Shown here: positions 52,146 through 61,840 of the stretch, one piece after another
How the letters are laid out: every line of letters begins with the position of its first letter
How positions within the stretch are numbered: position 1 is the first letter of the stretch
Source of the DNA: Mesorhizobium caraganae
Lineage (GTDB): Bacteria; Pseudomonadota; Alphaproteobacteria; Rhizobiales; Rhizobiaceae
Assembly (NCBI RefSeq): GCF_016836705.1
Contig: NZ_JAFCGY010000001.1
Span: 62,001 to 126,000 of the forward strand
Length of the DNA: 64,000 bases
Direction of reading: 5' to 3'
Position numbers and translations under genes: made by a program
The notes under the pieces: model-generated
What the model was told of the DNA's origin: nothing
The model's database searches: none
Seen by the model: only the letters and a program-made list of their open reading frames with translations

Positions 52146-53120
52146 TCAGAGCCAGCCGCGACGGCGGAAATACCAGAAGGGGAGGATCGCCGACAGGATC
52201 ATCAGGCCGATGGCGAAGGGGTAGCCGAGCTGCCATTTCAGCTCCGGGATGACGTCGAAATTCATGCCGTAGATCGAAGCCACCAGCGTCGGCGGCAGGA
52301 AGATGACGGCGGCGACGGAGAAGATCTTGATGATGGCGTTCTGCTCGATCGAGATCATGCCCAGCGTCGCGTCGAGCAGGAACGAGATCTTCTGCGACAG
52401 GAAGGTGGCGTGGTCGGCGAGCGACAGCACGTCGCGCGATACGGTCTTGATGCGGGCGCGGACGTCCTTGCTCATCTTGATCTGGGTGGCGACATGGGCG
52501 AGGAAGCCGGAGAGGCGCTGCAGCGAGATCAGGCTGTCGCGGATCGATGAGGCGATGTCTTCCTTGCGGCCGATGGCCTTGAGCAGCTCCTGGAAATCGC
52601 GGTTGCGCTTGTTCACCTTGGTCGAGCGCGCCTCGAAGATGTCGCGCGAAATCGTCTCGATGTCGCGGCCGGCGCGTTCGAGAATATCGGCGAGCCGATC
52701 GACGATCGCCTCCAGCAGACCGATCAGGATGGTGTTGCCGGTGGTGCAGCCTGTCGCCACCTTCTCGGCGCGCAGCGGAAAGGTCTTGAACGCCTTCGGC
52801 TCATGATAGCGGATGGTGACCAGTCTCGGTCCGGCAAGCACGAAGGTGACCGGCGACATCAGCGGATCATCGATCTCGGTCTGCGCTGGCAAAGTGGCGG
52901 TCATGAAATAGGCGCCGTCCTCGATATAGAGGCGGCTCGAAATCTCGATCTCCTCCATCTCTTCGCGCGTCGGAATGGCAACGCCGAGCCAGGTCTCGAT
53001 CGTGGCTTCCTCTTCCTTGGTCGGGTTGAGAAGGTCGGCCCAGACGACCTGATCGCCATTGGCCCCGAGATCGTCGGCGAGGCGCAGGCGGTCGTTGTCG
53101 ACGACGAAGGCCTTGATCAT
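52146..53120 (-). CDS. corA: CorA-family magnesium transporter
   Basis: A 324-aa inner-membrane divalent cation channel. A cytoplasmic alpha/beta domain and a long helix precede two C-terminal membrane segments, with the selectivity motif YGMNF near residue 284. The end is YFRRRGWL. ATG 53118-53120 has GGAG about 9 nt upstream; longer upstream frames are not homologous. It acts as a homopentamer in the family. Confidence 0.94.
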   Translation of the reverse strand: MIKAFVVDNDRLRLADDLGANGDQVVWADLLNPTKEEEATIETWLGVAIPTREEMEEIEISSRLYIEDGAYFMTATLPAQTEIDDPLMSPVTFVLAGPRLVTIRYHEPKAFKTFPLRAEKVATGCTTGNTILIGLLEAIVDRLADILERAGRDIETISRDIFEARSTKVNKRNRDFQELLKAIGRKEDIASSIRDSLISLQRLSGFLAHVATQIKMSKDVRARIKTVSRDVLSLADHATFLSQKISFLLDATLGMISIEQNAIIKIFSVAAVIFLPPTLVASIYGMNFDVIPELKWQLGYPFAIGLMILSAILPFWYFRRRGWL

Positions 53121-53333
53121 CGCCGGTCTCCGTTGGTTAAGCCCAAGAGGTTTCGTTCGATAGCGATGGGTCTTGCGCACGCAGCCATTTCCCACGGAGA
53201 CGGGCAGGTCGCATGCAGACGGCCTTAGACCCGGTGCCAAGGGCAGTCAAGCGAAGCAGCATGCGGGCTCTTCCACTTGACGCAGCTGTGATCGGCCGCG
53301 GTCAGCCCGCCGGCCGCGAGATACCTTGGCGCC

Positions 53334-54437
53334 TCAAGTATTGAACTTGAACAGCAGCACGTCGCCGTCCTGGACGACATATTCCTTGCCTTCGTCGCGC
53401 GCCTTGCCGGCTTCCTTGGCCGCCACTTCGCCGCCCAGCGTGATGTAGTCGTTATAGGCGATGGTCTGGGCGCGGATGAAGCCGCGCTCGAAATCGGTGT
53501 GGATGACGCCGGCTGCTTGCGGGGCCTTGTCGCCCTTGTGGATGGTCCAGGCGCGCGTCTCCTTCGGCCCGGCGGTGAAATAGGTGATCAGGTGCAACAG
53601 ATCGTAGCCGGCGCGGATGACCTTGTTGAGGCCCGGTTCGTCGAGTCCGAGCGAGGACAGGAATTCCATCTCTTCCTCGTCCGAGAGCTGGGCGACTTCG
53701 GCCTCGATCGCGGCCGAGATTACCACGGTGCCAGCGCCCTGCGCGGTCGCCATCTTTTCCACGGCCTGGCTGTGCTCGTTGCCGGTGGCGGCGTCGGCTT
53801 CGGCGACGTTGCAAACATAGAGCACGGGATGCGAGGTCAAGAGGTTCAGCCCCTGCAGAATGCGCAGATCCTCGGCTGAAATGCCCTTGAGCAGGATGCG
53901 GGTCGGCTTGCCGGCCTGCAGCAATTCGAGTGCAGCCTCCATCATCGGCAAAACGGTGGTGGCTTCCTTGTCCTTGCTGCCGGCGCGCTTGCGGATCTGC
54001 ACGATGCGGCGCAGGAGGCTGTCGAGGTCGGCAAGCATCAGTTCGGTCTCGACGGTCTCGGCGTCGGCGACAGGGTCGATGCGGCCCTCGACATGGGTGA
54101 TGTCGTCATCCTCGAAGCAGCGCAGCACGTGCACGATGGCGTCGACCTCGCGGATGTTGGCGAGGAACTGGTTGCCCAGCCCTTCGCCCTTGGAGGCGCC
54201 TCGCACCAGGCCGGCAATATCGACGAACGAGATGCGGGTCGGGATGATCTCCTTCGACTTGGCGATCGCGGCGATCTTCTGCAGGCGCGGATCTGGCACC
54301 GCGACCTCGCCGGTGTTCGGTTCGATGGTGCAGAACGGATAGTTGGCGGCCTGCGCCGCCGCCGTCCTGGTCAACGCATTGAAAAGCGTCGACTTGCCGA
54401 CGTTGGGCAAGCCAACGATGCCGCATTTGAAACCCAT
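53334..54437 (-). CDS. ychF: Ribosome-binding ATPase/GTPase YchF
   Basis: A 367-aa Obg-family nucleotidase. Walker A is GLPNVGKST (residues 8-16) and the switch region is DIAGLVRGASKGEGLG. The nucleotide motif is NVAEAD, an unusual G4 that favours ATP. A C-terminal TGS domain ends with VQDGDVLLFKFNT. ATG at 54435-54437. It follows pth on the same strand with a 95-bp gap, as in many proteobacteria. Confidence 0.97.
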   Translation of the reverse strand: MGFKCGIVGLPNVGKSTLFNALTRTAAAQAANYPFCTIEPNTGEVAVPDPRLQKIAAIAKSKEIIPTRISFVDIAGLVRGASKGEGLGNQFLANIREVDAIVHVLRCFEDDDITHVEGRIDPVADAETVETELMLADLDSLLRRIVQIRKRAGSKDKEATTVLPMMEAALELLQAGKPTRILLKGISAEDLRILQGLNLLTSHPVLYVCNVAEADAATGNEHSQAVEKMATAQGAGTVVISAAIEAEVAQLSDEEEMEFLSSLGLDEPGLNKVIRAGYDLLHLITYFTAGPKETRAWTIHKGDKAPQAAGVIHTDFERGFIRAQTIAYNDYITLGGEVAAKEAGKARDEGKEYVVQDGDVLLFKFNT

Positions 54438-54532
54438 GTGTCCGGTCCTATCGGGAAAATAGAAATTTGATGAGGGCTATGGGCGATAGGGGTGAGGAAC
54501 GTCAAGCCCTGCGGTCCCGATCCTATCGAGGC

Positions 54533-55273
54533 TCAGTCTTTCTTGCCGAACAGTTTCTTCAGCATGGCGGCCATCGGGCCGCTTTCGGGCAGCTTGGCCG
54601 GCGCCTGCTGCGGCCTTGCCTGGCGGATGTGGCTCTGGGCTTTCGGGCCTTGCGCCTTCGGCGCCTTGGCCGGCGGGCGGTCGTCATCGCCGGTCGGCAC
54701 GAGCTTGTCGCGCAGAGCCAGCGTGATGCGGTTCATGAAGGAATTGTCGTCGCCCTTGGCCAGCAGCCCGGCATCGTCGGCAATGGTATCGAGCAGCACG
54801 TTCAGCCATTCGCGGTCGGCCTTGGCGAAATCGCCGAGTACATGGCCATGCACCATTTCCCTCACGCCGGGATGGCCGACACCGATGCGCACGCGGCGAT
54901 AATTCTTGCCGATGTGCTGGTCGAGCGAGCGGATGCCGTTATGGCCGCCGGCGCCGCCGCCGACCTTGACCCGCAATTTGCCGGCCGGCAGGTCGATCTC
55001 GTCGTAAAAGACCGTCAGCGCCTCGGGGCCGAGCTTGTAGAAGCGCAAAGCTTCGCCAACCGCCTGTCCCGACAGGTTCATGAAGGTCTGCGGCTTGATC
55101 AGGAGAATCTTTTCGCCGGCAATCGTGCCTTCGGCGATCAGGCCCTGGAATTTCTTCGACCAGGGCGAAAAGGAATGGCGGCGGGCGATAGCGTCCGCCG
55201 CCATGAAGCCGACATTGTGCCGGTTATCAGCGTATTTCGCACCCGGATTGCCGAGGCCTGCAAAGACAAGCAT
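54533..55273 (-). CDS. pth: Peptidyl-tRNA hydrolase
   Basis: A 246-aa enzyme that releases peptides from tRNA. The N-terminus is [20 protein letters not shown] with the catalytic His near residue 20, then FMNLSGQAV and [12 protein letters not shown]. It is about 50 residues longer than E. coli Pth, due to a basic, Pro/Ala/Lys-rich tail (residues about 195-246) that may bind RNA. It is 21 bp after rplY. Confidence 0.97.
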   Translation of the reverse strand: MLVFAGLGNPGAKYADNRHNVGFMAADAIARRHSFSPWSKKFQGLIAEGTIAGEKILLIKPQTFMNLSGQAVGEALRFYKLGPEALTVFYDEIDLPAGKLRVKVGGGAGGHNGIRSLDQHIGKNYRRVRIGVGHPGVREMVHGHVLGDFAKADREWLNVLLDTIADDAGLLAKGDDNSFMNRITLALRDKLVPTGDDDRPPAKAPKAQGPKAQSHIRQARPQQAPAKLPESGPMAAMLKKLFGKKD

Positions 55274-55294
55274 CGTGCGCTCCGGGCCCGAAAA

Positions 55295-55939
55295 TTACTT
55301 CTCTTCGGCAGCAGGAGCCGCCGCTTCGGGGGCTGCCGCTTCCGCCGTCTCTTCCGCCTCCGGCTTCATCGCCGAGGAACCGGCAATGGTCGCGATGGTG
55401 AAGTCGCGGTCGGAGATCACCGGCTTGACGCCGGCCGGCAGGGTCACCGCCGAGATGTGGATCGAATCGCCAATGTCGGCGCCGGTGAGATCGATGGTGA
55501 TGAATTCCGGGATCGCATTGGCCGGGCAGTGGAACTCGACCTCGTGACGCACGATGTTGAGCACGCCGCCGCGCTTGATGCCGGGCGACTTGTCTTCATT
55601 GATGAAGTGGACAGGCACGTCGACATTGACCTCGGTGTCCTTGCCGATGCGCAGGAAGTCGACATGGACCGGGAAATCCTTGACCGGATCGAGCTGGAAA
55701 TCCTTGGGCAGAACCTGGATTTTCTTGCCGTCGACATCGATCGTGGCGATCGTGGTCAAAAACCCGCCGCCATGGATTTTGTAGAAGACGTCCTTGTAGT
55801 TCAGCGCAATCGCCAGGGGAGGCTGCTTGTCGCCATAAATAACTGCAGGCACTTTACCGTTGCGGCGAACTGCACGGGCGGACCCCTTACCGACCTGTTC
55901 GCGCGCTTCGGCCTTGAGCTCGTAAGTATCGTGGCTCAT
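55295..55939 (-). CDS. rplY: 50S ribosomal protein L25 (Ctc/TL5 form)
   Basis: A 214-aa ribosomal protein that binds 5S rRNA. The L25 domain starts [19 protein letters not shown] and contains [10 protein letters not shown] longer C-terminal TL5-type domain ([19 protein letters not shown]) follows, and an Ala/Glu-rich tail ends the protein. AGGAAA precedes the ATG. A likely promoter lies about 190 bp upstream. First gene of the rplY-pth group. Confidence 0.96.
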   Translation of the reverse strand: MSHDTYELKAEAREQVGKGSARAVRRNGKVPAVIYGDKQPPLAIALNYKDVFYKIHGGGFLTTIATIDVDGKKIQVLPKDFQLDPVKDFPVHVDFLRIGKDTEVNVDVPVHFINEDKSPGIKRGGVLNIVRHEVEFHCPANAIPEFITIDLTGADIGDSIHISAVTLPAGVKPVISDRDFTIATIAGSSAMKPEAEETAEAAAPEAAAPAAEEK

Positions 55940-56127
55940 GGCATTTCCTTTCGCGTGTTATGGAGCGTTTGCGGCGGGCAAATTGCCTGGACCGTAAACG
56001 TCGAAAGCCGCCATGCCTGGATATCCCAGAGAACGCAGCCGCTTTGACACGGAGCTTTGTTCGGGATCACCGGGGGAAGGCAGCCTTCCGCCGCGTTGCC
56101 TCCAAGGGTGTCTACGCGGGTGGCGGC

Positions 56128-56156
56128 TCTATAGCGGAAGGCGGGAAAGGGTGCAA
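56128..56156 (-). promoter_or_regulatory. Promoter of rplY-pth
   Basis: On the minus strand TTGCAC (56156-56151), a 17-nt spacer and TATAGA (56133-56128) form a near-consensus housekeeping promoter. The predicted leader is about 180 nt long. The rest of the 336-bp gap 55940-56275 shows no gene. Confidence 0.6.
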
Positions 56157-56275
56157 GTCGCTGGCAATCGTCTGCTTTGCACCTTGATCGGACATTTCCA
56201 AGTCCAAAGCTGCCGTTGGCGCCAGAGCTAGGCCATTCCGGTCGCGTTGTGAACCCCGTCGGAGATATCCACCGC

Positions 56276-57313
56276 CTAGATATTCTCGCGTGTGTAGATC
56301 TCGAAGGGCAGGATGGTGGTGACGTTGCCGCTTTCGTCGGGCGCCGAGACGGCGCTGACCATGCCGGCCAGTGCTTCCTGCGCGATGCGGGCGAGCGGGT
56401 GCGAGATGACGAAGGTCAGCGTGCCGTCGAGCAGTGCCGGGCGGGTCGAGTCCATCAGTTCGTAGCCGACGACGACGATACTGCCGGCGCGGCCGGTGGA
56501 GCGGAGCGCAGCAATGGCGCCGGTGATGCCGCCGCCGGCGACATAAAGGCCGGACAGATCCGGATTTTCGTTGAGCAGCTTTTCGGTCATTTCCTGCGCG
56601 ATCGCGCTCGATTCGAAGGTCAGCAGCGGCTCCAGCAGCGTGAAATCAGGCGCGTGCTCGCGGAAATGGGAGCGGAAACCGCTTTCGTTCATCTCCTGGC
56701 AGCGATAGCGATGATTGCCGACGAGGATGCCGAGCTTGCCGGGCGCCTTGCAGACATGCTCGAACACCCAGGCGGCGGTGCGCCCGACCTTCCAGTTGTC
56801 GAGGCCGATATAGTTGGCATGGCCTGTCGCCGAGATCTGTGAGATCAGCGCGAAGACCGGCACGTTGCGGGCCTGCAACGCATCGACCGCCTGGGTGACG
56901 AGAGGATGCACCGCGGCGACGACGCCGACGGCGTCGCACTCGGCGCCGAGCGCCAGCAGGCGGGCGGCGACGTTCTGCGGTGACAGATCGTCGAGAAACT
57001 CGGTGCGCAGCTCTATCTCGCAGTCAGGCATGGTCGGCGCCACCGCGCGCAGCGCCTCGGCGATGTTGCGATAGAAGGCGCGGCCGGGCTGGTGCAGCAG
57101 GAAGCCGAAGCGGTAGCGCGGCCTGGCGGCCGCTATGCGGCTGCGCAGCGCGCCCATGCCATAGAAGCCGATCTGCTCGGCCGCCAGCCTGACGCGCTCG
57201 CGCGTGCCCTGGCGGACAGCGCCGGCGCCGCTCAGCACCCGGTTGACGGTCGCCACCGAGACATTGGCCTCGGCGGCGACATCCCTGATCGTCGGCCGCT
57301 TGTTCTGATCCAT
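56276..57313 (-). CDS. LacI-family transcriptional regulator
   Basis: A 345-aa repressor. The helix-turn-helix TIRDVAAEANVSVATVNRVL starts near residue 8, and the hinge GFYGMGALRSRI follows. The rest is a periplasmic-binding-protein-like sugar domain (YRFGFLLHQPGRAFYRNI through GLYVAGGGITGAI). It is divergent from the hydroxylase/transport operon across 282 bp that contains inverted repeats. It probably controls that operon in response to a sugar or cyclitol. Confidence 0.92.
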   Translation of the reverse strand: MDQNKRPTIRDVAAEANVSVATVNRVLSGAGAVRQGTRERVRLAAEQIGFYGMGALRSRIAAARPRYRFGFLLHQPGRAFYRNIAEALRAVAPTMPDCEIELRTEFLDDLSPQNVAARLLALGAECDAVGVVAAVHPLVTQAVDALQARNVPVFALISQISATGHANYIGLDNWKVGRTAAWVFEHVCKAPGKLGILVGNHRYRCQEMNESGFRSHFREHAPDFTLLEPLLTFESSAIAQEMTEKLLNENPDLSGLYVAGGGITGAIAALRSTGRAGSIVVVGYELMDSTRPALLDGTLTFVISHPLARIAQEALAGMVSAVSAPDESGNVTTILPFEIYTRENI

Positions 57314-57337
57314 TTCGTCTCATCCGTCTGTAGCAAT

Positions 57338-57390
57338 TGATACGAAGATATCATTTTTCGCGCACGATTGATATGAATGACACAATCAAT
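57338..57390. promoter_or_regulatory. Candidate LacI-type operators in the divergent region
   Basis: TGATA-CGAAGA-TATCA (57338-57353) extends to AATTGATA/TATCATTT. ATTGAT...ATCAAT (57367-57390) is a second inverted repeat 14 bp later. The region is AT-rich against a GC-rich background. The link to the adjacent regulator is inference. Confidence 0.45.
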
Positions 57391-57595
57391 TTGGAATAAA
57401 CATTCTATTCTTGATTCATTTTGGATCAAGATGTTTATCTCAGCAAAAGCAAGCAAGGCGGACGCACCGCCGGCCCAGGGATAGCAGCAGCAGCGGAGAC
57501 GGGTTTTCGCCCACCGCCCCCGGCGGTGTCAGGCAGCGTGCGCGTGCGGGCCATGTCAGGCGTTGCGGGTGCGGCATTGCGGGTGGAGGATTGGC

Positions 57596-58615
57596 ATGGA
57601 CGATCTCAAATACGGCGCGCGCGACAAGCGCGGCGACTGGAAGCCGAACGGGCGCATCGAGGGCGCGCCGTTGTGGAACTGGCCACCTAGGCTGCCGAAA
57701 ATCCTGGCATGGCTGCCCGGCTATATCTGGCCGTGGAATGCGTTCCATATGGCCACGGCGCTGATCTACTGGTTCTATGTCGTTCCGGGCGTCGAGACGA
57801 TGAAGACGATCAGTTGGGGCTGGGCCCTGTGGCTCTATGCCGTCAACGCCGTGGCGATCCTGGTCTTCTACGGCATCTTCGAGTTGCGCTATTACATCAA
57901 GCGCGCCCAGGCGACGCGGTTCAAATACAACCACAAATTTCCAGGCGATGCGCCATCGGATGTGTTCTGGTTCCAGAGCCAGAACCTCGACAACTTCCTG
58001 CGCTCGTTCTTCATCACCATCCCGTTGTGGACCGTGGTCGAAGTCATTTTCCTGTGGTGCTTTGCCAATGGTTACGCACCATGGGTCAGCTGGTCGGATC
58101 ATCCAGTCTACCTCGCCGCACTGGTGCTGATCGCGCCGGCCATCCACGAGGTGCACTTCTTCTTCATCCACCGCCTGATCCACTGGGGGCCGCTATATCG
58201 CTGGATCCATTCGGTCCATCACAATTCGATCAATCCCTCGCCCTGGTCGTCGCTGTCGATGCATCCGGTGGAAGGGTTCCTCTATCACGCGGTGGCCTTC
58301 TGGCACCTTGTCATCCCGTCAAATCCGATCGTTGCGCTGTTCCAACTGCATGTTGCGGGCTTCGGCGCCGTCAACGGTCATCTTGGTTTCGACAAGCTGG
58401 AAGTGGGCGACGACACGGCTGTCGATAGCCATGCCTACGCGCATTACCTGCACCACAAATATTTCGAGGTGAACTACGGCGGCGACGGGCTGATCCCGCT
58501 CGATCGCTGGTTCGGCACCTGGCACGACGGCACCAGAGAGGGCGACGCCATGATGGACGCCCGCTTCCAGAGAAAGAAGGAACGCATGAACGCCAAGGCC
58601 GCGGCGAACCATTGA
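57596..58615 (+). CDS. Sterol desaturase / fatty acid hydroxylase superfamily protein
   Basis: A 339-aa membrane di-iron oxygenase. Four hydrophobic spans are visible. The histidine clusters are HEVHFFFIHRLIHW (about 184-197), HSVHH (about 206-210) and HAYAHYLHHKYFE (about 279-290), the ligand set of the superfamily. GGAGG sits 7 nt before ATG 57596. It needs an electron donor; the Rieske ferredoxin at 61841-62152 in the same cluster is the obvious candidate. In the moc system MocD plays a similar part, but direct equivalence is not claimed. Confidence 0.9.
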   Translation: MDDLKYGARDKRGDWKPNGRIEGAPLWNWPPRLPKILAWLPGYIWPWNAFHMATALIYWFYVVPGVETMKTISWGWALWLYAVNAVAILVFYGIFELRYYIKRAQATRFKYNHKFPGDAPSDVFWFQSQNLDNFLRSFFITIPLWTVVEVIFLWCFANGYAPWVSWSDHPVYLAALVLIAPAIHEVHFFFIHRLIHWGPLYRWIHSVHHNSINPSPWSSLSMHPVEGFLYHAVAFWHLVIPSNPIVALFQLHVAGFGAVNGHLGFDKLEVGDDTAVDSHAYAHYLHHKYFEVNYGGDGLIPLDRWFGTWHDGTREGDAMMDARFQRKKERMNAKAAANH

Positions 58616-58712
58616 TCGCCTGACGCACGCGCAACGGGAGAGGGTGCGCGCCAGCAGATGAATTCACTGTTTTTCTAAATCCGTCGAACGACGGCAACTG
58701 GGAGGAGACGAC

Positions 58713-59693
58713 ATGAAGCGTACAACGAAACTCTTGACGGCGATGATGACAGCCGCCGTGCTGGCGACAGGCGCCACGGCCGCGATGGCCGACGGGGCGA
58801 AGATCTTCGTCATCGGCGGCAAGGCGGACGACCCGTTCTGGTCGAAGGTCAAGAAGGGCGCCGACGACGCCGGCAAGGTCGCCGAACTGACCGGCGGCTC
58901 GGTGACCTGGCTCGGTCCGCAGAACTACGACAATCTCGGCCCTGACGCGGCCAAGCTGATCCGCACCGCGCTCAGCCAGAAGCCGAGTGCGATCGTCGGT
59001 CCCGACTGGGTGCCCGAGGCCATGGATGACGCCTTCAAGGAAGTCGTCGCCGCGGGCGTGCCGCTCATCATCTACAATTCCGGTGGCATGGATGCAGCCA
59101 AGCGGCTCGGCGCCATGAACTATGTCGGCAATGAAGAATACACGGCCGGTCTGGGCGGTGGCGCCTATTTCGGCAACCACGGCGCCAAGAACGTGCTGTG
59201 CGTCAACACCTTGCCGGGCTCCACCAACACCGAAGACCGCTGCAAGGGCATCGCCGACGCCATCGGCAAGAGCGGCGGCAAATCGAGCCAGCTGCCGCTG
59301 CCTTCATCCAGCTTCGGCAACCCGACCGCGGTCGCCGAAGCGATCAAGGCCGCCGTGTTGAAAGACAATACGCTCGACGGTGTCATCACAATCAGCGCCG
59401 GCGACGCCAACAGCGCGGCCAACGCCATCAGCCAGGCCAGTGTCGGCGACAAGGTCAAGCTTGCGTCGTTCGACTTGGATGAAACCGGTCTGCAGCGCAT
59501 CAAGGATGGCACACAATTGTTCGCTGTCGACCAGCAGCCCTATTTGCAAGGCTATCTCGCTGTGTCGCTGCTGAACGGCTTCGTCAATTATGGGCTGGAC
59601 CTGCCGACGAAACCGGTGCTGACAGGGCCGGGGATCGTCGACGCAGCCAATGTCGCCGCGACGATGGGTGGCGCGGCGGCCGGCGCCCGGTAA
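58713..59693 (+). CDS. Sugar-type ABC transporter substrate-binding protein
   Basis: A 326-aa periplasmic binding protein of the RbsB/peripla_BP_4 type. Signal peptide 1-26 ends in AAMADG. Family features are FVIGGKADDPFWSKVKKGA, GPQNYDNL, DGVITISAGDANSAANAI and AVDQQPYLQGYLAV. GGAGGA lies upstream of the ATG. It is expected to deliver a pentose, inositol-like or related ligand to the permease at 59888. Confidence 0.95.
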   Translation: MKRTTKLLTAMMTAAVLATGATAAMADGAKIFVIGGKADDPFWSKVKKGADDAGKVAELTGGSVTWLGPQNYDNLGPDAAKLIRTALSQKPSAIVGPDWVPEAMDDAFKEVVAAGVPLIIYNSGGMDAAKRLGAMNYVGNEEYTAGLGGGAYFGNHGAKNVLCVNTLPGSTNTEDRCKGIADAIGKSGGKSSQLPLPSSSFGNPTAVAEAIKAAVLKDNTLDGVITISAGDANSAANAISQASVGDKVKLASFDLDETGLQRIKDGTQLFAVDQQPYLQGYLAVSLLNGFVNYGLDLPTKPVLTGPGIVDAANVAATMGGAAAGAR

Positions 59694-59705
59694 CGCTCCG
59701 CCTTG

Positions 59706-59847
59706 CCTTCTCCCCTTGTGGGAGAAGGTGGATCGGCGCGCAGCGCCGAGACGGTTGAGGGGTGCGTGACGGATCGCCGTCCTTGCCAAGCTGGAACACC
59801 CCTCATCCGTCGCCTGCGGCGACACCTTCTCCCACAAGGGGAGAAGG
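59706..59847. repeat. Inverted pair of REP-like palindromes
   Basis: A 25-nt sequence at 59706-59730 (core CTTCTCCCCTTGTGGGAGAA) recurs inverted and identical at 59823-59847. Inner arms TGAGGGGTG (59756-59764) and CACCCCTCA (59797-59805) also pair. In RNA the pair can fold into one long hairpin between the binding-protein and permease genes. Confidence 0.9.
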
Positions 59848-59887
59848 GGGAGCCATATTTCAAGCCACAACGCCAGGGACCGCGTCG

Positions 59888-60949
59888 ATGACATCCCAAG
59901 CCCATCACCAACCCGCAATGGCAGCGACAGCGCCCCCGCACTCTTCGATGCCCTCGATCGGCAGCCTCGTGCGCCGGCCCGAAGTCGGCTCGCTGATCGG
60001 CATGATCGCAGTGCTGGTCTTCTTCTCGATCTTCGGCGGCTCCAATTTCCTGTCGGCCGGCGGGTCCGCCAGCTGGCTCAACGTCGCTTCGGAACTCGGC
60101 ATCATCGCCCTCCCGGTGGGGCTGCTGATGATTGCCGGACACCTCGATCTCTCCATCGGGTCGATGATCCCGGCCAGCTCAATGACCATTGCCATCCTCT
60201 CGGGCCATTACGGGTTGCCGATCATCGTCGGCATCCTCGCGGCGCTCGGCCTCGGGCTGGCTGTCGGCTTCATCAACGGCGTCCTGGTGATCCGCACCAA
60301 GGTGCCGTCCTTCGTCGTTACGCTGGCAACGCTGTTCGCGCTGGCCGGCCTGACGCTCGGCCTCTCGGTCATCCTGTCCGGCAGCACGAGTGTGGCGCTG
60401 AAGAGCGGGCCGACCGCCAAGCTTTTGTTCGGCGACTATCTCGGCGGCAAGTTCCAGGTCACCTTGTTCTGGTGGATCGCCATCATCCTGATCGTCGGGT
60501 TCATCCTGAATTTCTCGCGCTTCGGCAACTGGATTCTGGCCATGGGCGGCGACGCCGTCAGCGCCCGCAATGCCGGCATCCCGACGGACCGGGTGACCAT
60601 CGCGCTGTTCATGAGCAGCGGCCTGTGCGCAGCCTTCGTCGGCATGTCGCAGGCGATCCTCTACAACAGCGCTCAGGTGGCGGCGGGGCAGTCTTTCATC
60701 TTCAACTCGATCATCGCGGTGGTCATCGGCGGCGTGCTGCTGACCGGCGGCTACGGTTCGGTGGTCGGCATCGTCCTCGGCACGCTGACCTTCTCAATCG
60801 TCAACCAGGGCATTTTCTACACCGGTTTCGACGCCAACTGGGCAAGCCTGATCATCGGTGTCCTGCTGCTCGCCGCCGTGCTGATGAACAACACCTTCCG
60901 CACCATGGCGTTGACCTACGCGCCGCGCACCAGACAGAGGGTCCGCTGA
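59888..60949 (+). CDS. Sugar-type ABC transporter permease
   Basis: A 353-aa inner-membrane permease of the RbsC/FrcC type (BPD_transp_2). Eight to ten spans can be seen, with the family segment NFLSAGG near the start and GDAVSARNAGIPTDRVTIALF late. ATG 59888 was chosen since sequence before it is from the repeat. Its stop overlaps the next ATG (TGATG at 60947-60951). Confidence 0.94.
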   Translation: MTSQAHHQPAMAATAPPHSSMPSIGSLVRRPEVGSLIGMIAVLVFFSIFGGSNFLSAGGSASWLNVASELGIIALPVGLLMIAGHLDLSIGSMIPASSMTIAILSGHYGLPIIVGILAALGLGLAVGFINGVLVIRTKVPSFVVTLATLFALAGLTLGLSVILSGSTSVALKSGPTAKLLFGDYLGGKFQVTLFWWIAIILIVGFILNFSRFGNWILAMGGDAVSARNAGIPTDRVTIALFMSSGLCAAFVGMSQAILYNSAQVAAGQSFIFNSIIAVVIGGVLLTGGYGSVVGIVLGTLTFSIVNQGIFYTGFDANWASLIIGVLLLAAVLMNNTFRTMALTYAPRTRQRVR

Positions 60950-61740
60950 TGACAACGCCCTTGCTCAAGTTGACCGCAATCAACAAGTCGTTCGGTCCGA
61001 TCGACGTCCTCCACGACATTTCGCTGGAGGTCAACGCAGGCGAGGTGCTGTGCCTGCTCGGCGACAATGGCGCCGGCAAATCCACGCTGATCAAGATCCT
61101 CTCCGGCGTCCACAAGCCGACATCGGGGACAATGGAAATGGACGGCAAGGCGGTCGAATTCGCCAGCCCGCGCGATGCCAGCGACCATGGCATCGCCACC
61201 GTCCACCAGTTTGGCGGGACGTTCGCACTGATGAGCATCGGCCGCTCCTTCTTCGTCGGCGCCGAGCCGACACGGCGCTGGGGGCCGCTCACCATCTATG
61301 ACCGCAAGCGGGCCAACGAGATCGCCGTCACCGAGATGCGGCAGCTTGGCATTACCCGCATCGACGACGGTGACCGCCTGGTCGGTGGGCTGTCCGGGGG
61401 TGAACGCCAGGCGCTGGCCATCGCGCGCGCCGTGCATTTCGGCGCCAGCGTGCTGATCCTCGACGAGCCGACCGCGGCCCTTGGCGTCAAGGAGGCGGCG
61501 CACGTGCTGCGCATCGTGCTGCAGGCACGCCGCAAGGGCATCGCGGTCATCTTCATCACCCACAATGTCGTCCATGCGTTGACTGTCGGCGACCACTTCG
61601 CCGTGCTGATCAGGGGCTCCAAGGCCGCCGATTTCCGCAAGGGCGAGAAAAGCCGCGAAGCGATCACCGATCTGATGGCCGGCGGCGAGCAGATGGCAGA
61701 GCTTGAAGCCGAGATCGAGAGCTTCAGCGCAACACAGTGA
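60949..61740 (+). CDS. Sugar-type ABC transporter ATP-binding protein
   Basis: A 263-aa single-domain ATPase (FrcA-like), not the 500-aa two-domain form usual for ribose-type systems. Walker A is GDNGAGKST (about 39-47), the signature is LSGGERQALAIARA and Walker B is LILDEPTAALG, all complete. The C-terminal tail is acidic. It completes the three-gene importer, coupled to the permease. Confidence 0.94.
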   Translation: MTTPLLKLTAINKSFGPIDVLHDISLEVNAGEVLCLLGDNGAGKSTLIKILSGVHKPTSGTMEMDGKAVEFASPRDASDHGIATVHQFGGTFALMSIGRSFFVGAEPTRRWGPLTIYDRKRANEIAVTEMRQLGITRIDDGDRLVGGLSGGERQALAIARAVHFGASVLILDEPTAALGVKEAAHVLRIVLQARRKGIAVIFITHNVVHALTVGDHFAVLIRGSKAADFRKGEKSREAITDLMAGGEQMAELEAEIESFSATQ

Positions 61741-61840
61741 AGACGCCCATCTCCTCCTCCCGGGCATCTTCCCGTGCGGCCGGCGGAATTCCGCCGGCCG
61801 CCTTTTCAACCAACCAGAGACAAGCTTGCAGGAACCGGCA

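Noticed and set aside
59706..59847. Repeats as a CRISPR array
   Set aside because: There are only two copies, in inverted orientation, and no cas genes. They are palindromic REP-like sequences.
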